A DNA stretch of 64,000 bases from Eopsaltria australis. Taxonomy: Eukaryota > Chordata > Aves > Passeriformes > Petroicidae. The DNA is taken from assembly GCA_034509425.1 (NCBI GenBank), contig JAVTVJ010000569.1, forward strand, positions 675,246-739,245, in the 5' to 3' direction. The notes beneath the pieces are model-generated. The model was not told where the DNA came from. It ran no database searches and saw only the letters and a list, made by a program, of their open reading frames with translations. The translations under genes were made by a program, and so were the position numbers. Shown piece by piece: positions 26,698-40,400 of the stretch (the first letter of the stretch is position 1; each line of letters opens with the position of its first letter).

Positions 26698-27069
26698 GTC
26701 TCCTGCATGAACAGAAAAAAAGTCTGGGGGTGGTCCGAGCAGCAGCTTACTGCCGTCTTAAATTTCCTGCCAACCTATGAGGCAGAGCTGCAAGCGCTTT
26801 CCTGCCCAGAGCAGGGAAAGAGGGAACGAGGGTAACAAAAACAAACACTGCTGGCCCTTTTCATTTCAGAATGGAAACAACCTAGTGAGCATCTCAAACA
26901 ACAGAAATATGTGTAAGAAAAAGCACAGGGTTCTCAAAGTGTCATAGGCCCTAATCCCTTATGTGCTTTGACACATGCATCTCTTTTCTGAGCTGTGGGA
27001 CAACATCGGCTGCAGATAGAGAGAAATCCTTCCAAAAAGCAAACTCCCCTAGCACAGGAAGTGCATTGC
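26698..27069. other. CYTL1 upstream flank
   Basis: Unique sequence between the CYTL1 promoter and the adjoining CR1. It presumably contains proximal promoter elements; I did not identify specific factor sites with confidence. Confidence 0.4.
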
Positions 27070-27563
27070 AGTTGCAATGAGTCCAGAGGAGCTGCACTGT
27101 TGCACTGAGTCCAGAGGAGGCCACCAAGTTGATTAAAGGGATGGAACACCCCTCCTATGAGGAAAGGCTGACAGAATTGGGATTGTTCTGCCCAGAGAAG
27201 AGAAAATGTCAGAAATGGCAGCCTCCCAGTATTTGAAGGGAGCCTACAAGAAAGATAAGAGAGGAACTTTTTACAAGGGCGTGTAGTGACAGGGCAAGGG
27301 GGAATGGCTTCAAACTGAAAAAGAGTGGGTTTAGACTAGATATTAGGAAGAAATTCTTTCCTGTGAGGTTGATGAGGCACCAGAACAGGTTGTCTCTGGA
27401 ATTTGTGGATTTTCCACCTCTGGAAGTGTTCGAAGCTGGGTTGTATGGGGCTCTGAGCAAGCAACTCGGTCTAGTGGAAGATGTCCCCATCCATGACAGT
27501 GTGGTTGGAACAAGGTGATTTTTAAAGTTGCTTCCAAAACAAGCCATTCTATGATTCTATGAG
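27070..27563 (+). mobile_element. CR1 LINE 3' fragment, sense orientation
   Basis: The sequence follows the avian CR1 3' region: gagtccagaggaggccacc, then tatgaggaaaggctgacag, then gcccagagaagagaa, ctttttacaagggcgtgtag, agggcaagggggaatggctt, and aggaagaaattctttcctgt. It ends at the diagnostic direct 8-bp repeat ATTCTATG ATTCTATG (27546-27563). It is 5'-truncated, as most CR1 copies are. A short internal duplication (tgca(a/c)tgagtccagaggag, about 27072 and 27099) lies at its left end. Its frames are broken. It lies about 0.4 kb upstream of the CYTL1 TATA-like box. Confidence 0.92.
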
Positions 27564-30500
27564 AAACAATTTATCAATCAAAACCATAGTTCTTGTGATG
27601 GCTGCGTGGGGAGACTCGTGTACTTACATATTCATAGTCTCAAGCAAAGTGAATACATGTCTATATGGCTGTGATAAGTGTATAAAAATTATTTTGTTTT
27701 CTGAGTTGAATTTATGAGGCTTTGTTCTTTTATTAGATGCCAGACAGAGCTGAGGAATCCAGATGCTGCATTGCAGGCCTGAAGCTGAACATATGTTGTT
27801 TTATATGTTAATTGTCCTGTAAAATGGAGGTACCCTTGAATGAAGCACTGGTTTTTTGAAAGTTATCCCACCCCCAGTTTTTAAATTCAGATTTTAGTAA
27901 GGTATTAAGTGAAACAATAAAGTATCTGACGAAGTACTGCAATCCCCTGGCGTTGTAGTACACCAGGAAGATTCACCTGAAGATGGGAAAACTAGTTTTG
28001 GAGAAAAACACATACTCTGAATGTTGCAGAGGGCTCTGAGTTAAATCCACCAAAACACATGGGAGAAATAGGAGAAGAGGGCTGGATACTACTGTCTTGT
28101 TATGCATTTCTTTGCCTTTATAAAGAAAAGTTGGTTTAGTAACATCATGCACTCCTGAATGTTAAAGTGGTAGATCCTTGGAGAGGAAAGAAAAGTTGGG
28201 AGTCCTGGTTGTGGGAATTTTAGGACTGGCCTTGGACTGCTGGGTCTTATTTTCAGGAAGAGTTGCCCTGACAAGTCAGTTAAGAGGCCAGAGGGAGACA
28301 GGAAGCCTTTTGAGAGAGCCCCAAGCAGCCAGATCACAGATCTAAGCACAGCTACCTGGTACATGTCCAAGGAAAGGATCCTACTGACTGTGAGTGTTAC
28401 TGGTAAAGAAATAGACTCCTAATCACCATCTCATCACTGTAAAGAATAGCTGAGTGTAGGAGTGAAATATTATCCTTCTATCACATTCATGTTTGGCAAG
28501 CTGCTAAAATGTAGTTGCTCTGCCAGAACAGCAGTTTTCTGAACAGCATAAATGCTCTCCCGGTACTAGAAGTCAGCAACCCAGCTGCTGCCAAGGATGA
28601 CTTAGGAAAGAAAAGGATACAGACTTCACTAAAACACTTAATCAAATCACAAAAATAAACCCAAACCCTTATTTTGTGAAGGGCAAAAATTGCTAATATA
28701 ATTTGCTGTGAGGTTTTTGCTCAGCTGCAGTATTCCTGCTTGGTGTTTTCCCTTTGATCCCATATAACCTAAGTCAAGGAGAGTCACCCTTGAGCCACCC
28801 TCAGAAAGAGTAGGATTTTTTTTTCCCCTGAAAAAACACAAAATACTGGAGTTTAATTTCCTCATCTACATCTTCTCCCTGGGCCAGATTGCTTCCATAG
28901 TTGACTCTAACCCAAATGAGTATTTTCCAACATCCACTATCTCATCAGCATTACTGCCTATCTCAGCATGCAGAATCTGCAATTCAGTTAAGCAAAGACA
29001 AATACTTTCTTCTCAGTTATTTCTATTTGTAGCTCATCAGCAAGATTATCCTTGATTTCTGAGTACATTCAATTTATGGTCCAGGTATGAGTAAATAATT
29101 TCTTTTTTCTTTAAGAAGCTCAGTGGTGACTTCAGGAGAACTTGCAAGTGACACCAGGCCCTGGGAGTCCTTTCAGTCTAAGGCACCTGGCAAAACTGTG
29201 AACCAGATACATTGCTACCAAAGCCCTTGAAACTCCAGAACCTTTTCAGTCACTGTTTTTATCCAGTCACTTATGCAAAGCCACTTATTAATTCTGGTGC
29301 ACACCCTGCCTTGGGCAGAGAAGGTCTTTAACAGGGAGACACAAGCTGTTCTTCACAAAGAACAGCTTTGCCTCTTAGAGGCAGTATTCAAAATGGACAT
29401 GGAAAGAGAATTGAGAGCAACGGGAGGGGAAGGGGAAAAGGATCGAAATTTATTAGAGTCAAAACTTGCCTAAGGATTTCCTCTATGGAGAAGCAGCTAT
29501 TTACAGCCCTTCCAGTCTGTGGGACAATGCTCAGGTTGGCATCAGAAGGGAGCACAGCAGGAGTCACTCAGTGCCACCGTATCTGTTTTGACCATCTCAG
29601 CATGGACATCTCCAGCACAGACACATCTCTATCACACCCTTCCTTTCAGTGATCATGAGGGCTTCAAGGGCTCAGGACACACACTCTTACAGTTTTGCAG
29701 TAACTCTTGAGGCTGATAGTGTCACTACATCTCTGAGTGCTCTTCTCAGTGTATTTATTTACTCTTATATACAGAATATTCCATAGCAAAAGCAGGCACA
29801 TGTGCTGAGAAGAAACTTAGAAGCCTGTAATGACATAACTGTGTATGTATTTTAATAAAAAAAATAAACTATGTTGTCTTTTTGCTTTCAATTTACTGAA
29901 AACTCAAACAATAATACTTTTCTAAAAGTCAAAGGACTCACTATACAGTCTAAAATTCCTCCCATGTTTGAACAGTCTACCAGAGTGTCCACTAACTTTT
30001 GACAAAAGCCCTTGTAAGTTGCTGATTTCCTAATACCAAAATCCACTTGCTTGATGAAAACTTTAATTTTAAAATAGTTGGGTGCTGTCATGAGACACCT
30101 CATGAAGTGAATTTCTGATTATATTGAAAAATAGGAAAGGTAAAACATGAAAACAGTAAAACAAAGAAAGCCCTGTGCAATTAAGCAGCACCTCAAAGCT
30201 CAAAGTGACTCAGCTGTTTGTGAAGGTGCCACTTCTTGCTTCAGAGCAGGGCTAAACTGCTCTGCAAGCTTCCAGCTCAGGACTAGACTTTTTGGAAGCC
30301 CTGGCCTCTTGGTTAAGATCTTATCTGTTTATCATGTTTTTCCTTGCTGTGCAACAGTACACTTTGCTGAGCCTTTCTGTAAGCATCAGCTGAAATTCAG
30401 TGCAGAGGTTGTGCAGCCTCACACATTGCCCTGAGTCTGGGGGTGCTGGTGCACGATGCTGACACTTTCCTGGCACAGAGGGAAGCCTGATATGGCAGCA

Positions 30501-31720
30501 CTGTGTGCCTGCATTTGAAGCTGGGGTAATCCAATGTGTCTTATTTTCTCTTCCATGATAGCAGTGAGATGGCCAAGCTATGAGCAACAGACAAAGCAGG
30601 CAGGATCTCAGAGCTGTCTCTGGGCTGGTGCTGCAATGCCGTTTCTTCATGATAATTAAGCAGAAGTCCTTTTTGCTTACTCAGTGGTACAGGCTTCTTT
30701 TTTCTTCACTGTTGTTGTTATTTAAAAAAATTTACATATATATTGAGGAAATTAATGCTACTGCTCAACAGCCTGTTCTTACATAAAATGGTTATAGAAG
30801 CAGGTAAAGCCATCTGGAACAGAAAAAGAAATTAGATATTCTGAAATCTGTTGCTCTTGCTAGCACGAACCTGGCACTGGGCACTTTCTCTGAAGGAAAA
30901 CATATGGAAATGGAGAGTCCTGTGGTCCAGGACAGAGACAGGACAGCCCAGCAGAGTTGGGGAAGAGGAATCATTTCCATGTGCTGCCTCAGACCATGAC
31001 CAAATCATTTGCACTGTGTGTGCTGACCAGCCCTCTCTGCAGGCAGTGTCCAGCCTGCCTCTGCAGCAGAGCAGGGGCTTGGGCAGCAGCATCCTGCACC
31101 CAGAGGGCACACGGGGCTCAGCAGGATGGCAGAGCCCGGGACAGCTCAGAGATGTCCACACCAGTATCTGTCACTGCAGTGCAGGCGTGGCCTGGCTCGC
31201 CTCTGCCTTGGCTGCTGTCTCCATAATGGGGATAATGGTATTTCCCACAGACGCTGTGGGAACTCAGCCATCAGCACCAGGGAGACGGGAGATTATGCGG
31301 TTTTAGCCTTGTCAGGGATACTCTTTTCAGTGACTGCAAGGCGTATTGATTCAAGTAATGCAGGATTTAGAGGCTTAAGCCTTCACTGCCTCGCTAAGAA
31401 AAAGGCAATTTTAGCTTGGAGTAACTTGCAGACCTCTCCAGTGAAATAACAGTGGTGCTTTCAGCCTGGCTCCCTGTCTGGCCATGGGCACAGGCAGAGC
31501 TGCCTTGTCCCAGTAACACACAAGTGCCTTGTCTGGACCCTGCCCGGGCTTTGAGACCACTCCTGTGTGTGAGTTACCCCAAGGTAATACCATTCTGTAT
31601 CAACACTGCAGTCAGAGTTCCAATAGCAGGGTTTCAAGGAGGGAGCCTTGTTCAGGTTTAGAGCAGCAGTATTTCAAGTTATTCATGCTTTCCTGCTGTG
31701 CTTTGCCTTCCATCCTCCCA
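27564..31720. other. Intergenic DNA between CYTL1 and STK32B, no gene seen
   Basis: Mostly AT-rich with some mixed-composition stretches near 30.9-31.6 kb that produce overlapping chance frames on both strands. Nothing recognisable as an exon, RNA gene or transposon. Confidence 0.55.
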
Positions 31721-31739
31721 TCTCTCTCTCTCTCTCTCT
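31721..31739. repeat. (TC)n microsatellite
   Basis: Nine to ten TC dinucleotides in a row; simple repeat. Confidence 0.9.
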
Positions 31740-34700
31740 TTTATATGCAAATGTGGCAGATAGCTCCAGGTCTTATCATTGCTGGTCAGCTTCCCACCCT
31801 ACCTGATTACCCTCGTGATGAAAAATTATGTCAGCCACCAAGGAGTGTACTGGAGGTGATATAAATAAATGTGTTCATCTACCAAATTTGTAAAGGGCTG
31901 ATACAAGCCCTCTGGGGAATTCAAATGCTGAAAAATGCAAGGTCTGAGCTCTCTGCTGTCCCTCCAAGGAGCTCTTGTCTACACTGCGGTTAATATGCAA
32001 GGAGATGAGGGACTGTATTTTTCAGGACTAGTATTGCAGCACCTCTCAGAAGAATTATGTCACTGAAAGAAAAATGGATGAGCGGGAAAGTGAAGCTCTG
32101 TATAACAATCCAGTCCAAGCCAAACAAGAATCCAAAGAGACTTTGCTGAACTACTGCCTACACAAGAGCTTTTCAGTAGCTGCTTAGCATGCTAGTAGGA
32201 ACAGTTTTCTACTTATTCTTGCCTAGAAAACAGCAAATGTCATAGCTTATGTTATTTGGTGTATTTCTAGATACAAACAACAGCACTTCCAGCAGGCTAG
32301 AGCAACTGCAAGGTAACATAAATTCTCATCTCAACCGGCTGAAAAGATAGGGTACAAGTCCATGCAATACATCATGTCTTCCTAGTTCTGCTTTCTCCCT
32401 GTATACACCTCTAGAAGTTTTATAACTAAGCACAGTGGAAGAAACCCTGCAATCTCTGAAATCAGTAACACAAGTCACAGACTCCTGTGGATCCACGTTC
32501 TCACTTTAGATTAAAACTCGTGTTCAGTTCACTGGCCTTAGTAGCACAAAAGCCCTGAAGCCAAAGAGTAAATCAGTCACATTATTTCTTGTTTCTCACA
32601 GAGTGTTACCTTTGAGTCTTGTCTATTGGTGACACAACACAGATTCAGAGCTTTGTCAGTGCCTTGAAAGCAAATGATATGACAAATACCTTGTACAGCT
32701 AAAATACTCTTCTAAGGAATAAAAATGCATTAAACAGAAGGGGACAGCTGAGGATGTACTCCACTAGGTAATATCCAGAAGTGATGAAAATGAGTGGAGG
32801 TTCATTTATTTAAGAAAATCCATAAACTTAGTAACTACATTTGTGTTCTGTCAGCTTGCCTTGAAGCAAAGAAAAAATAAATACCAGAGCATGTCAGAAA
32901 CTGGTGTTGACAACAGACTGTGTTTCAGATGTAATTGTCATCTAAACCTGAACAACTTTTCTGTTTTAAATTCTTTTGATGAAAATAAAACAGTAAAAGG
33001 ATCTCCTTCTGCTTCTGAATCACATATTACATGTGTTCCCAGATGACTAAGTGTCCCTACAAGCACGGTTTTAGTTTGGTTTTGTTTAAGTTGGGTGACT
33101 AAGGAAAGAATGAGTCGAGGTTACACGGAGTGTAGCTGCATACATACATGGTATAGTTGATAGTTTGCTAGAAGAATAAGACTGTAGCTTGCAGGGGGTC
33201 TTGCCAACACCCAGAGGTTGCCCTGTCCTCCTCACAGGTAGTTTTGAGAACATTTGCAAGGACGAGGTGCTGAAAAGGCACCCTTGCCTGCAGGACTGGT
33301 TCTCAGGCAACTTCAGCTTCCCAGAGAGCGCCGGGGTGTTGGGATAACCCAGCACTGGGATAACCAGGGGCATGGGGAGCCCAGGGCAGCAGGGGCCAGG
33401 CCAGGGTTGTGTGCTCATGGTCACCACCTGGGTGAAAGGCGTGGCAGAGCCAAGGTTGGCTTGGGGGCCTTCCTCAGCAGAAGAGTGTCTACTTACTCCC
33501 ACGGTTTTTATAAGTTTCAGTTTATAGTTATACTCAGAGGAAAAGAGAAATAGTGACACAAAAGTGAGGCAACATTAGAGCTGGGTAATGTAGTGCGGAA
33601 AGCACTGAGGGATGGCACAAAAGCAAATATTTTGAGTGAAGAATCACTCTAGTTGGAACGTTTTATTTTTCATGTGTAGAATCAGCCAAGGTCTTACACA
33701 TCCATACTTTTAATTTTGGACCATTAAGCTAATTTCCATTGGAAGACTAATCAAATTAACTTTTATTTTCCTCCTTTCTGTTTGGCTGCAGCTTTTCTTG
33801 TTTAGTTTGTTTGTTTGATGTTTTGGAAGGGTTGTGGCTGGGGAAGAGAAAACTTGGCTTGATTTAAGATGTAAATGCAATTCTATCAATCTTCCCCTCT
33901 GCTAATGGTCTGCCTGGGCATTTTAAGGGCATATAGTGAAAAGGAAACTGTGCCTGCTAAAGAAAAGCCACCCCCTGCTGTTCCTGTTCATATTTATTTC
34001 ACAATCAGCCCATTGAAATGGTGTGATTCACACTCTGATGCTGTCGTTGTCTTGCTGGCAAAGTCACTGGAGAATTTAAAGAAGTTTCCCAAGCTGAAAA
34101 CTAGGCAAACTGCATTTGGGCAAAAAGCAATCTTATCAGCAATGAGAGTTAGTTAGATCACTGCAGTGATCTCTCTTGCTGAGAGCTGAGGCTACCCTTG
34201 CAAATGAGAAGCTCTCTTGAAATAAGCAGCTGTCTTCAAAAAACTCAGAACTATTGCTTTTGAAATGTAAAGTGTCCTTCTGATATACATATATATAGAA
34301 TACACAAGAGCAAAGTCACACTAAAGTCTGCAGGGACAATTTAAATGTTCTTTGTTAAAACATTGTTTCTCAAATAAATAGCCCAAAAGGGGAATAAGCA
34401 TGTGTGAGTGCACAAGAGGGAAAGAGGCTTCCCAATTCCCCAGTAATCTTGAGTAAATGCTAAAGGAAAACCCTGTCTCTTTGTCTTGAATTATCCAGAC
34501 TTAATGTGCTCATCATCTACCTTGTAACCAAGCAGCTTGTGTGAAATAATGACTTCCTGGTAACATAAAGACACATAGCTGAAGTTTTAACTTTAGTATA
34601 TTAATCATGATCTATCTTCATGGCAAGTATTACCATATACCCTTCCACTGACCTAATGTAAACATTTAGGAGTCTGTATCAACATAAATGATCAGAAATA

Positions 34701-36722
34701 AAAAGCAGATAATTAGAGACTGGATTAATGGAAATAATTAAATCCAATTACACTATGTGTTTGTCTATGAGCTTTCACATAGAATTTCTATTGTAGTGCA
34801 AGAACTCATTATATGGTGATGATGGAGGATACAAAAAAAAAGTGCTAGGTTGATTACTACACACTTTCTCATTTATCATGGGATAAATATTAGCCACTAG
34901 TTAAAATTGCCATGAGAAAGGTGAATTTAATCTTAGGATGTGTCAGAGGAGTTACAGCCGACAGGGACAAGGAGATAAATGCAGGGTTCTGCTCAATTGG
35001 TATATTGGCCACTTTTGGCCACCCATAGTTGTGAAGGATCAATTCAGACTGCATGGGTTGCAGAAAGAAACAGTGAGAATATTCAGTGTGTGGGAAAGTT
35101 GGGACAATTGTGTGCATATTTCCCTTCTACCTCACTTTCCTTGTCACCCCAAGTACTTTTCCAACAGCTGGGTCCTTGCACAGCTCTCAGCTGTGCTGCT
35201 CAGGGCACTCCAGACCCGTAGCAGCCCCCCTTGTTCACAGTCCATTTTCCCATGGCTGCTGTTGGGAAATTCTGTAACAGGGGGCAGAAAGGAAGCTGTT
35301 CCTGCAGACACTATGCACGTGCATCCCAGTCTCTCAAGATCCAGGCACACTGAGACTGTAGAGCCCAGGCAAAATGGGAGCTCTTCTTCTGTGCCCAACC
35401 CTTTGGATTTGGCTCTGCCTTGGTGGCTGACCAGTAGCTATCACTTTGGCTGAGGTAAGAATTGAAGCTGCAGAGGCACAGGACAATGGTCTGTGGCTTT
35501 CTAGGAGACAGCTCACAGCTGTCTGAAATAGAGGCTGGAGGTCTTGGAGCCCAGCCCAGAGAAGGACGTGACAATGCACTGGCCAGAGAAGGACAGTTGT
35601 CCCACCTGGTCTGAATGGAGCATTTAAACTGCTGTGCCAGCAGCACAGTGCAGCTCAGAAAGGCTGGTTTTGCTCCTGGGGAACATGAAAAGCACATGTA
35701 CAGGCAGCAAAGCAGCTGCTACACACAGAACATCAACCCATTTTATTCATTAAACATACACTAACAAAAAAGATTGGCATCAACTTTGTTCACATCAAAA
35801 AGACACATTTCCAATTCTTCCTATTGCATAATTTAGGTACATGAGCTTCTGTAATAACGTGCCGGGCAGAGAATGATAGCATTGTCCACACCATTGTCTC
35901 TCTGACACCAAAGAGAAATGGAGCAAATGGAGCCAAAGAAACCAAACACATTCAGGAAAGTATCAAAGTGATCAAAGCAGACTCTTTGATTCTGCTTTAC
36001 ACATACTTTTCAAAGAAGTGTTACATTTCCAAACACACTGTGTCCGTTCTTGATGCCAATAAACCAGCTCTGTTTAGCTTTATGCTTTGATAGGAGTAGG
36101 AACAAAAAAAATCTTTAGTGAGTTGCATTTTCTAAGCCTTGCTATCAAGTTTTGAACTTGCTGGGTAAAGGCTAAATGTATTTGTTGTTCTTTGAGGAAG
36201 CTGAGCCTTCGTTGAGGGAGACCTGGTGTCAGGCCTGAGTAGCCCTATAGACAAATCAGCATTTGCAAGCATGAAGAAAAGCTCTGAAGAGATTTTTTTG
36301 TTCATCTGTATTTAATACACATCTTTGTTAACAGACCAAGCCTCAGGGAAAAAGAGCAACTTACAAAGCACGTAAGAGCATTTTGGAAAAGGTGCCTGAC
36401 CATAGCCCTTTTATAGCAGGAAAATATTGATTATTTTTATGTATCTATCTCCCATTATTTTCCCAAAAACACAGACAAGGTTTCAAGGCACCTGATCTAA
36501 ATGCACTGAAGGAAAATATTATTTTTTTGATGTTATCATTTGACCATTAATGATGTCAAGCATGAAGCTTTTCTTATAGCCTGGCAGGATGTACTCCATT
36601 TCTGTCTTTGTAAAATCAGATTTTCTCTCTGTGCTGCAGCGACTGTGAAGCCCAAGCTGCCCCCAGGGAGGAATTTTGTTTAGCTGTGCGGACACATTCC
36701 TCCAGGAAATATTGAAGCCAAA
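31740..36722. other. Intergenic DNA, no gene seen
   Basis: AT-rich DNA with short frames. Several overlapping frames at 33.1-33.6 kb and 34.9-35.7 kb sit in slightly GC-richer sequence and do not resemble proteins I know. A cluster of ATTA/TAAT cores at about 34709-34751 is described in the findings. Confidence 0.5.
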
Positions 36723-36753
36723 CCACACACACACAAACACATGCACACACACA
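36723..36753. repeat. Interrupted (CA)n microsatellite
   Basis: A CA dinucleotide run is broken by an AAC and an ATG step into two short pure blocks. Simple repeat. Confidence 0.85.
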
Positions 36754-37399
36754 GGCCCTCTATAAGAATTCAAAGCTTGAAGAGAAAACAAACCAGTACT
36801 GGGTCTGGAATCTGAACTTCAGTGCATGTTGAATTATGTTTTTCACATTCTTCTTTGTTTTGGCCAGCTGGGCTGTGGACCAATATGGGCATTTTCTGAA
36901 CACAGGGAGCACTGTCCAAGGACAGCCCTATATCCTCTGGCCACGTCAGAGTGGAAAAAAACAATATGGAAAAAACACTTGCATACCCAGAACTTATTTG
37001 TGTCTGCCATGTGTGAGACAAGACATGGAGAGTGGCAATGGTTGTCATGAGTCAGAGTTTGCTGCACAGTATGTGACTCTGGAGGAGAATCATGCAACTC
37101 AGGAGGTAAGAGAAGTCATATGTGTATGATTACTCCTTCATGCATTCTTTTCTTTTCACTCACTCAGGGCAGAGCTATGAGAAAAATCAAGTTCTATTTT
37201 ATTCTCAGATGGAGCCATATGTTGGCATCCATTTTGGGAGCTGGTGTCAGGAACAGGATACAGTAACTTGATTAAAACTGTCAGAGTCTGACCCTCGATT
37301 AGGACTTGGCTTCAGCCCTGAAACAGAGCTACTATTAGGCCAGAGCCTTTCTGAAATTGGATTATATTCTACTGCTTTATTTATTTGTTTATTTAGCAC

Positions 37400-37400
<1 letters not shown>
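36754..37400. other. Intergenic DNA, no gene seen
   Basis: Short frames overlap on both strands between 36770 and 37130, a sign of chance openness rather than coding. The right end is rich in TTTA and leads into the tetranucleotide repeat. Confidence 0.5.

Positions 37401-37447
<47 letters not shown>
37401..37447. repeat. (TCTA)n tetranucleotide microsatellite
   Basis: About 11.75 uninterrupted TCTA units, flanked on both sides by TTTA-rich sequence (about 37375-37395 and 37447-37500). Likely polymorphic in length. Confidence 0.97.
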
Positions 37448-37449
<2 letters not shown>

Positions 37450-40400
37450 ATTTATTGAACTTTTATTTATCAAGATTTTTATTTATTTAACTTTATTTGT
37501 TTTGTAGGTTCTGATCACAGGAGCTAAAGACACCAGGGATTTGTGGGCTTCCTGTAGATGAGCAAGCATGAGGACAATCCGTGAGATACAGTCCTCCTGC
37601 CAGACCCAATGACGGGGGCCCCTCCTCTGCTTCCCAAGCAAAGTCCCTGAGGATCACAGCTCCCCATGTCTGTGAGTCCAAGGACTCTCTTTCTTGGGGC
37701 TCCCTCCATTACCAGCTTCCCCAGGTGGGGCAGAGGAAGAGCCAGAAGGTGGATGGTCCTGTCTGAGGTGAACAAAGGCCAAGAAGTGCCAGAGTTTGAT
37801 GCTGGAGTGATTCAGAAAAACTACCCCACTCAGCAGTGAAAACATCACAAGCTCTGCAATGGATGTTGCAGCTTGTTTTGCTCAAAGGCAGTGCTAGGTG
37901 GTGACAAAGTTTTTGTAAGTGTTTTGGGCAGTGTTGAACACACCATCACTTATCAGCAAATGAGTTTATTAGAATTCTATTAGCAATTGGAAAGCAGATA
38001 CTTAAAAACTAGGATAAGACTAATGTAAATGAGGGTGTTTCTTTCCCCTTCAGATTATTCTGATGCTTAAGCTAACATTAAAGAGTAGATGTGATAACAA
38101 TATTCTTAGAAGAAATACAAAATAATTTTGGGTTAGATTGCTGGTGTTGAGTGATTCTTGCTACAGAATTGGTGTATGAATTGGTGTATAAATTGCTTGA
38201 ATTTCCAGTGCAATCCCTGAAAGACCTTCAGCTGTGTCAGAGACCAGCATCAGGCGCTGAACCTTTTTACAAAGAGAGCACTGATTAAAAGATGATGGTG
38301 CTCTTCTTGGGGTAAAACTCAAGGTTCACAGCCTGATGTTGAATTCAGAAAGGGTACTCTTTGACTTGAAACTGTGTGCATGTGTGTGCCAAGAGCATAA
38401 AAAACAATCAGAAAAAGTTGTGGACAAATACTTGTGTGCAACTCAAGCGAGGTATGCTTAGGTGGACTCTATGCTGGAGCTTTTAATGCATAATTCAGAA
38501 TCTTCTTTAATAAATCATGTGGCCATTGTTCCTTCTGAAGCATACATGCCTTAGGGACTGTAATGATTTCTTGATTTTTTTGTTTATGCATGCTTTTTTT
38601 AAAATTCCTTTTGTCTTTTGGCTCACAGCCTCCAGTGAGGGAATGAAATCTACTGTTACTGTCACTCACTAGAGGATATCTGAAGCTCAGAATAAGAAGA
38701 CACTACATGTCATTATCTACTACACTGCTGAGGGCTGGAGACTAATTTCCAGATGACATATGTTGTTAACACTGGTGTATGGATTACAGCTTAGGGGGCA
38801 AAGCCATAGATCAAGACTCCCACTGAGCTAGAAGCTGTGTAAACATGTGGTGAAAAGATGATCTCTGGGTCACAGAACTTTGCTGTAACCTCTGCACACT
38901 TCTCTGTTTAACCCACTGCCATTTTTCTCCACAGGTTGTTCCATTACAATCCATTAATAATGATGTCTTTTGCTTGTCTGGCAATTGCATGCCTGTTTAG
39001 CATTTTTGTTTCATGAAATCATTAAATGAAAAATGTCGGTGCTAATATGGTGGATTTCTCACTGTTGTGTCTACTGGCATCAATGAATCACTTATTCTTG
39101 AGACAGCACACTGAGAAGGTACTCAAATTTCTCTCCCTTCCAAGAGCACACACATACATCTGAAAAAATCTGTGACTGGTTTAGGGTTTTGTGTACATGG
39201 GATTTTCAGATTGGCCAGCTCTCCCCCCAGCAATTCTCCCGAGACAAAGAAATGCTGCTTTTGGAGTTTATTTCATCTGACAACATTTAGGATGAATAGC
39301 ACCTTGGCAGGTTTTTCTAAACAGTTTCTTCAGTTTGGGTCCAAACCCAAAAAGCAAACTCTTCCTTTGTATACCTTTGTTTTTAGTATCTGATCCAGAA
39401 AACAGAGAGCTTTCACAGCACCAAGAACTTGGCCATCCTGCTCCAGCTCATGCATTCAGCTTCAGAAGGCCTCAGGTCAATTCCTGTCACTTTAATGTCC
39501 ATAATTCTCTAATGGAGGCTCATTTGGCACTGGACAGAAGAGCCCAGTGCCAGCCACTGGACTGTGTGTGCCACATGCTTGAGAGTTGTTTTCTTCTCTG
39601 TGGTGGTTCCTGTCTTGATGACACTGAGGACTGAAAATGTAATATTGTGAACTGGTGTCTTGCTGAGAGGGAGGATGAAAACCCTGAGGGCATAGGGAAG
39701 CGGGAGGGCACAGAATGAACCGTGGGTGAGCAGTCGTGGTAGTAAATGTCCAGCGAGTTCTGCACTGAATAAAGAAAGTGAGCAAACACAAGTTATGTGT
39801 TCAAGCAAGCATGAACTGTGTGTTCAATGCTGCCTAAAGAGAATTTCTGGTCTTTTTGGCAAGAAAGTAAATGTTTGCACAAAATATAGGAAGAAAACAC
39901 GTATTCAGATGTGTTTCAAGCATACACAATTCCACTGGTTTGGAATTTATCTATTCAGTAACTGAACATACCACACCTCTTTTAGGTACAGGTAGCATGT
40001 AAATCAAAGCCAAAAATAAATTCATTTATTGTTTTGCCATACTTTGCTCTGATTTTTATGATTTTGCCCCCTTTTCTTTCCTGTGCAATATTCAATTTCA
40101 AAAGCAGCTTTTAAACCATCTTTAATAATTGTGTTACTGAGTGTTTCAGTAACTGCACACACCTAAATGGATACACACTAGGATGGATATTGCTGGAGAC
40201 CCATTTTTCCCTTGGTCAGTGCAGTACAGGAGGTGTATTCTGACTCCTCTGCACATGCTAACTTCTAAACAGTCCTGTAGTATTCTTCTTAAGAAAACGG
40301 GATGCCTTCTGGTCTATTAATTTTCAGTGATCAACTGAAACCAAATTGCTTTGAAGCCAGCAAGAGTACATATTTGTTCCCAAATTGCTGCCATGCCCAT

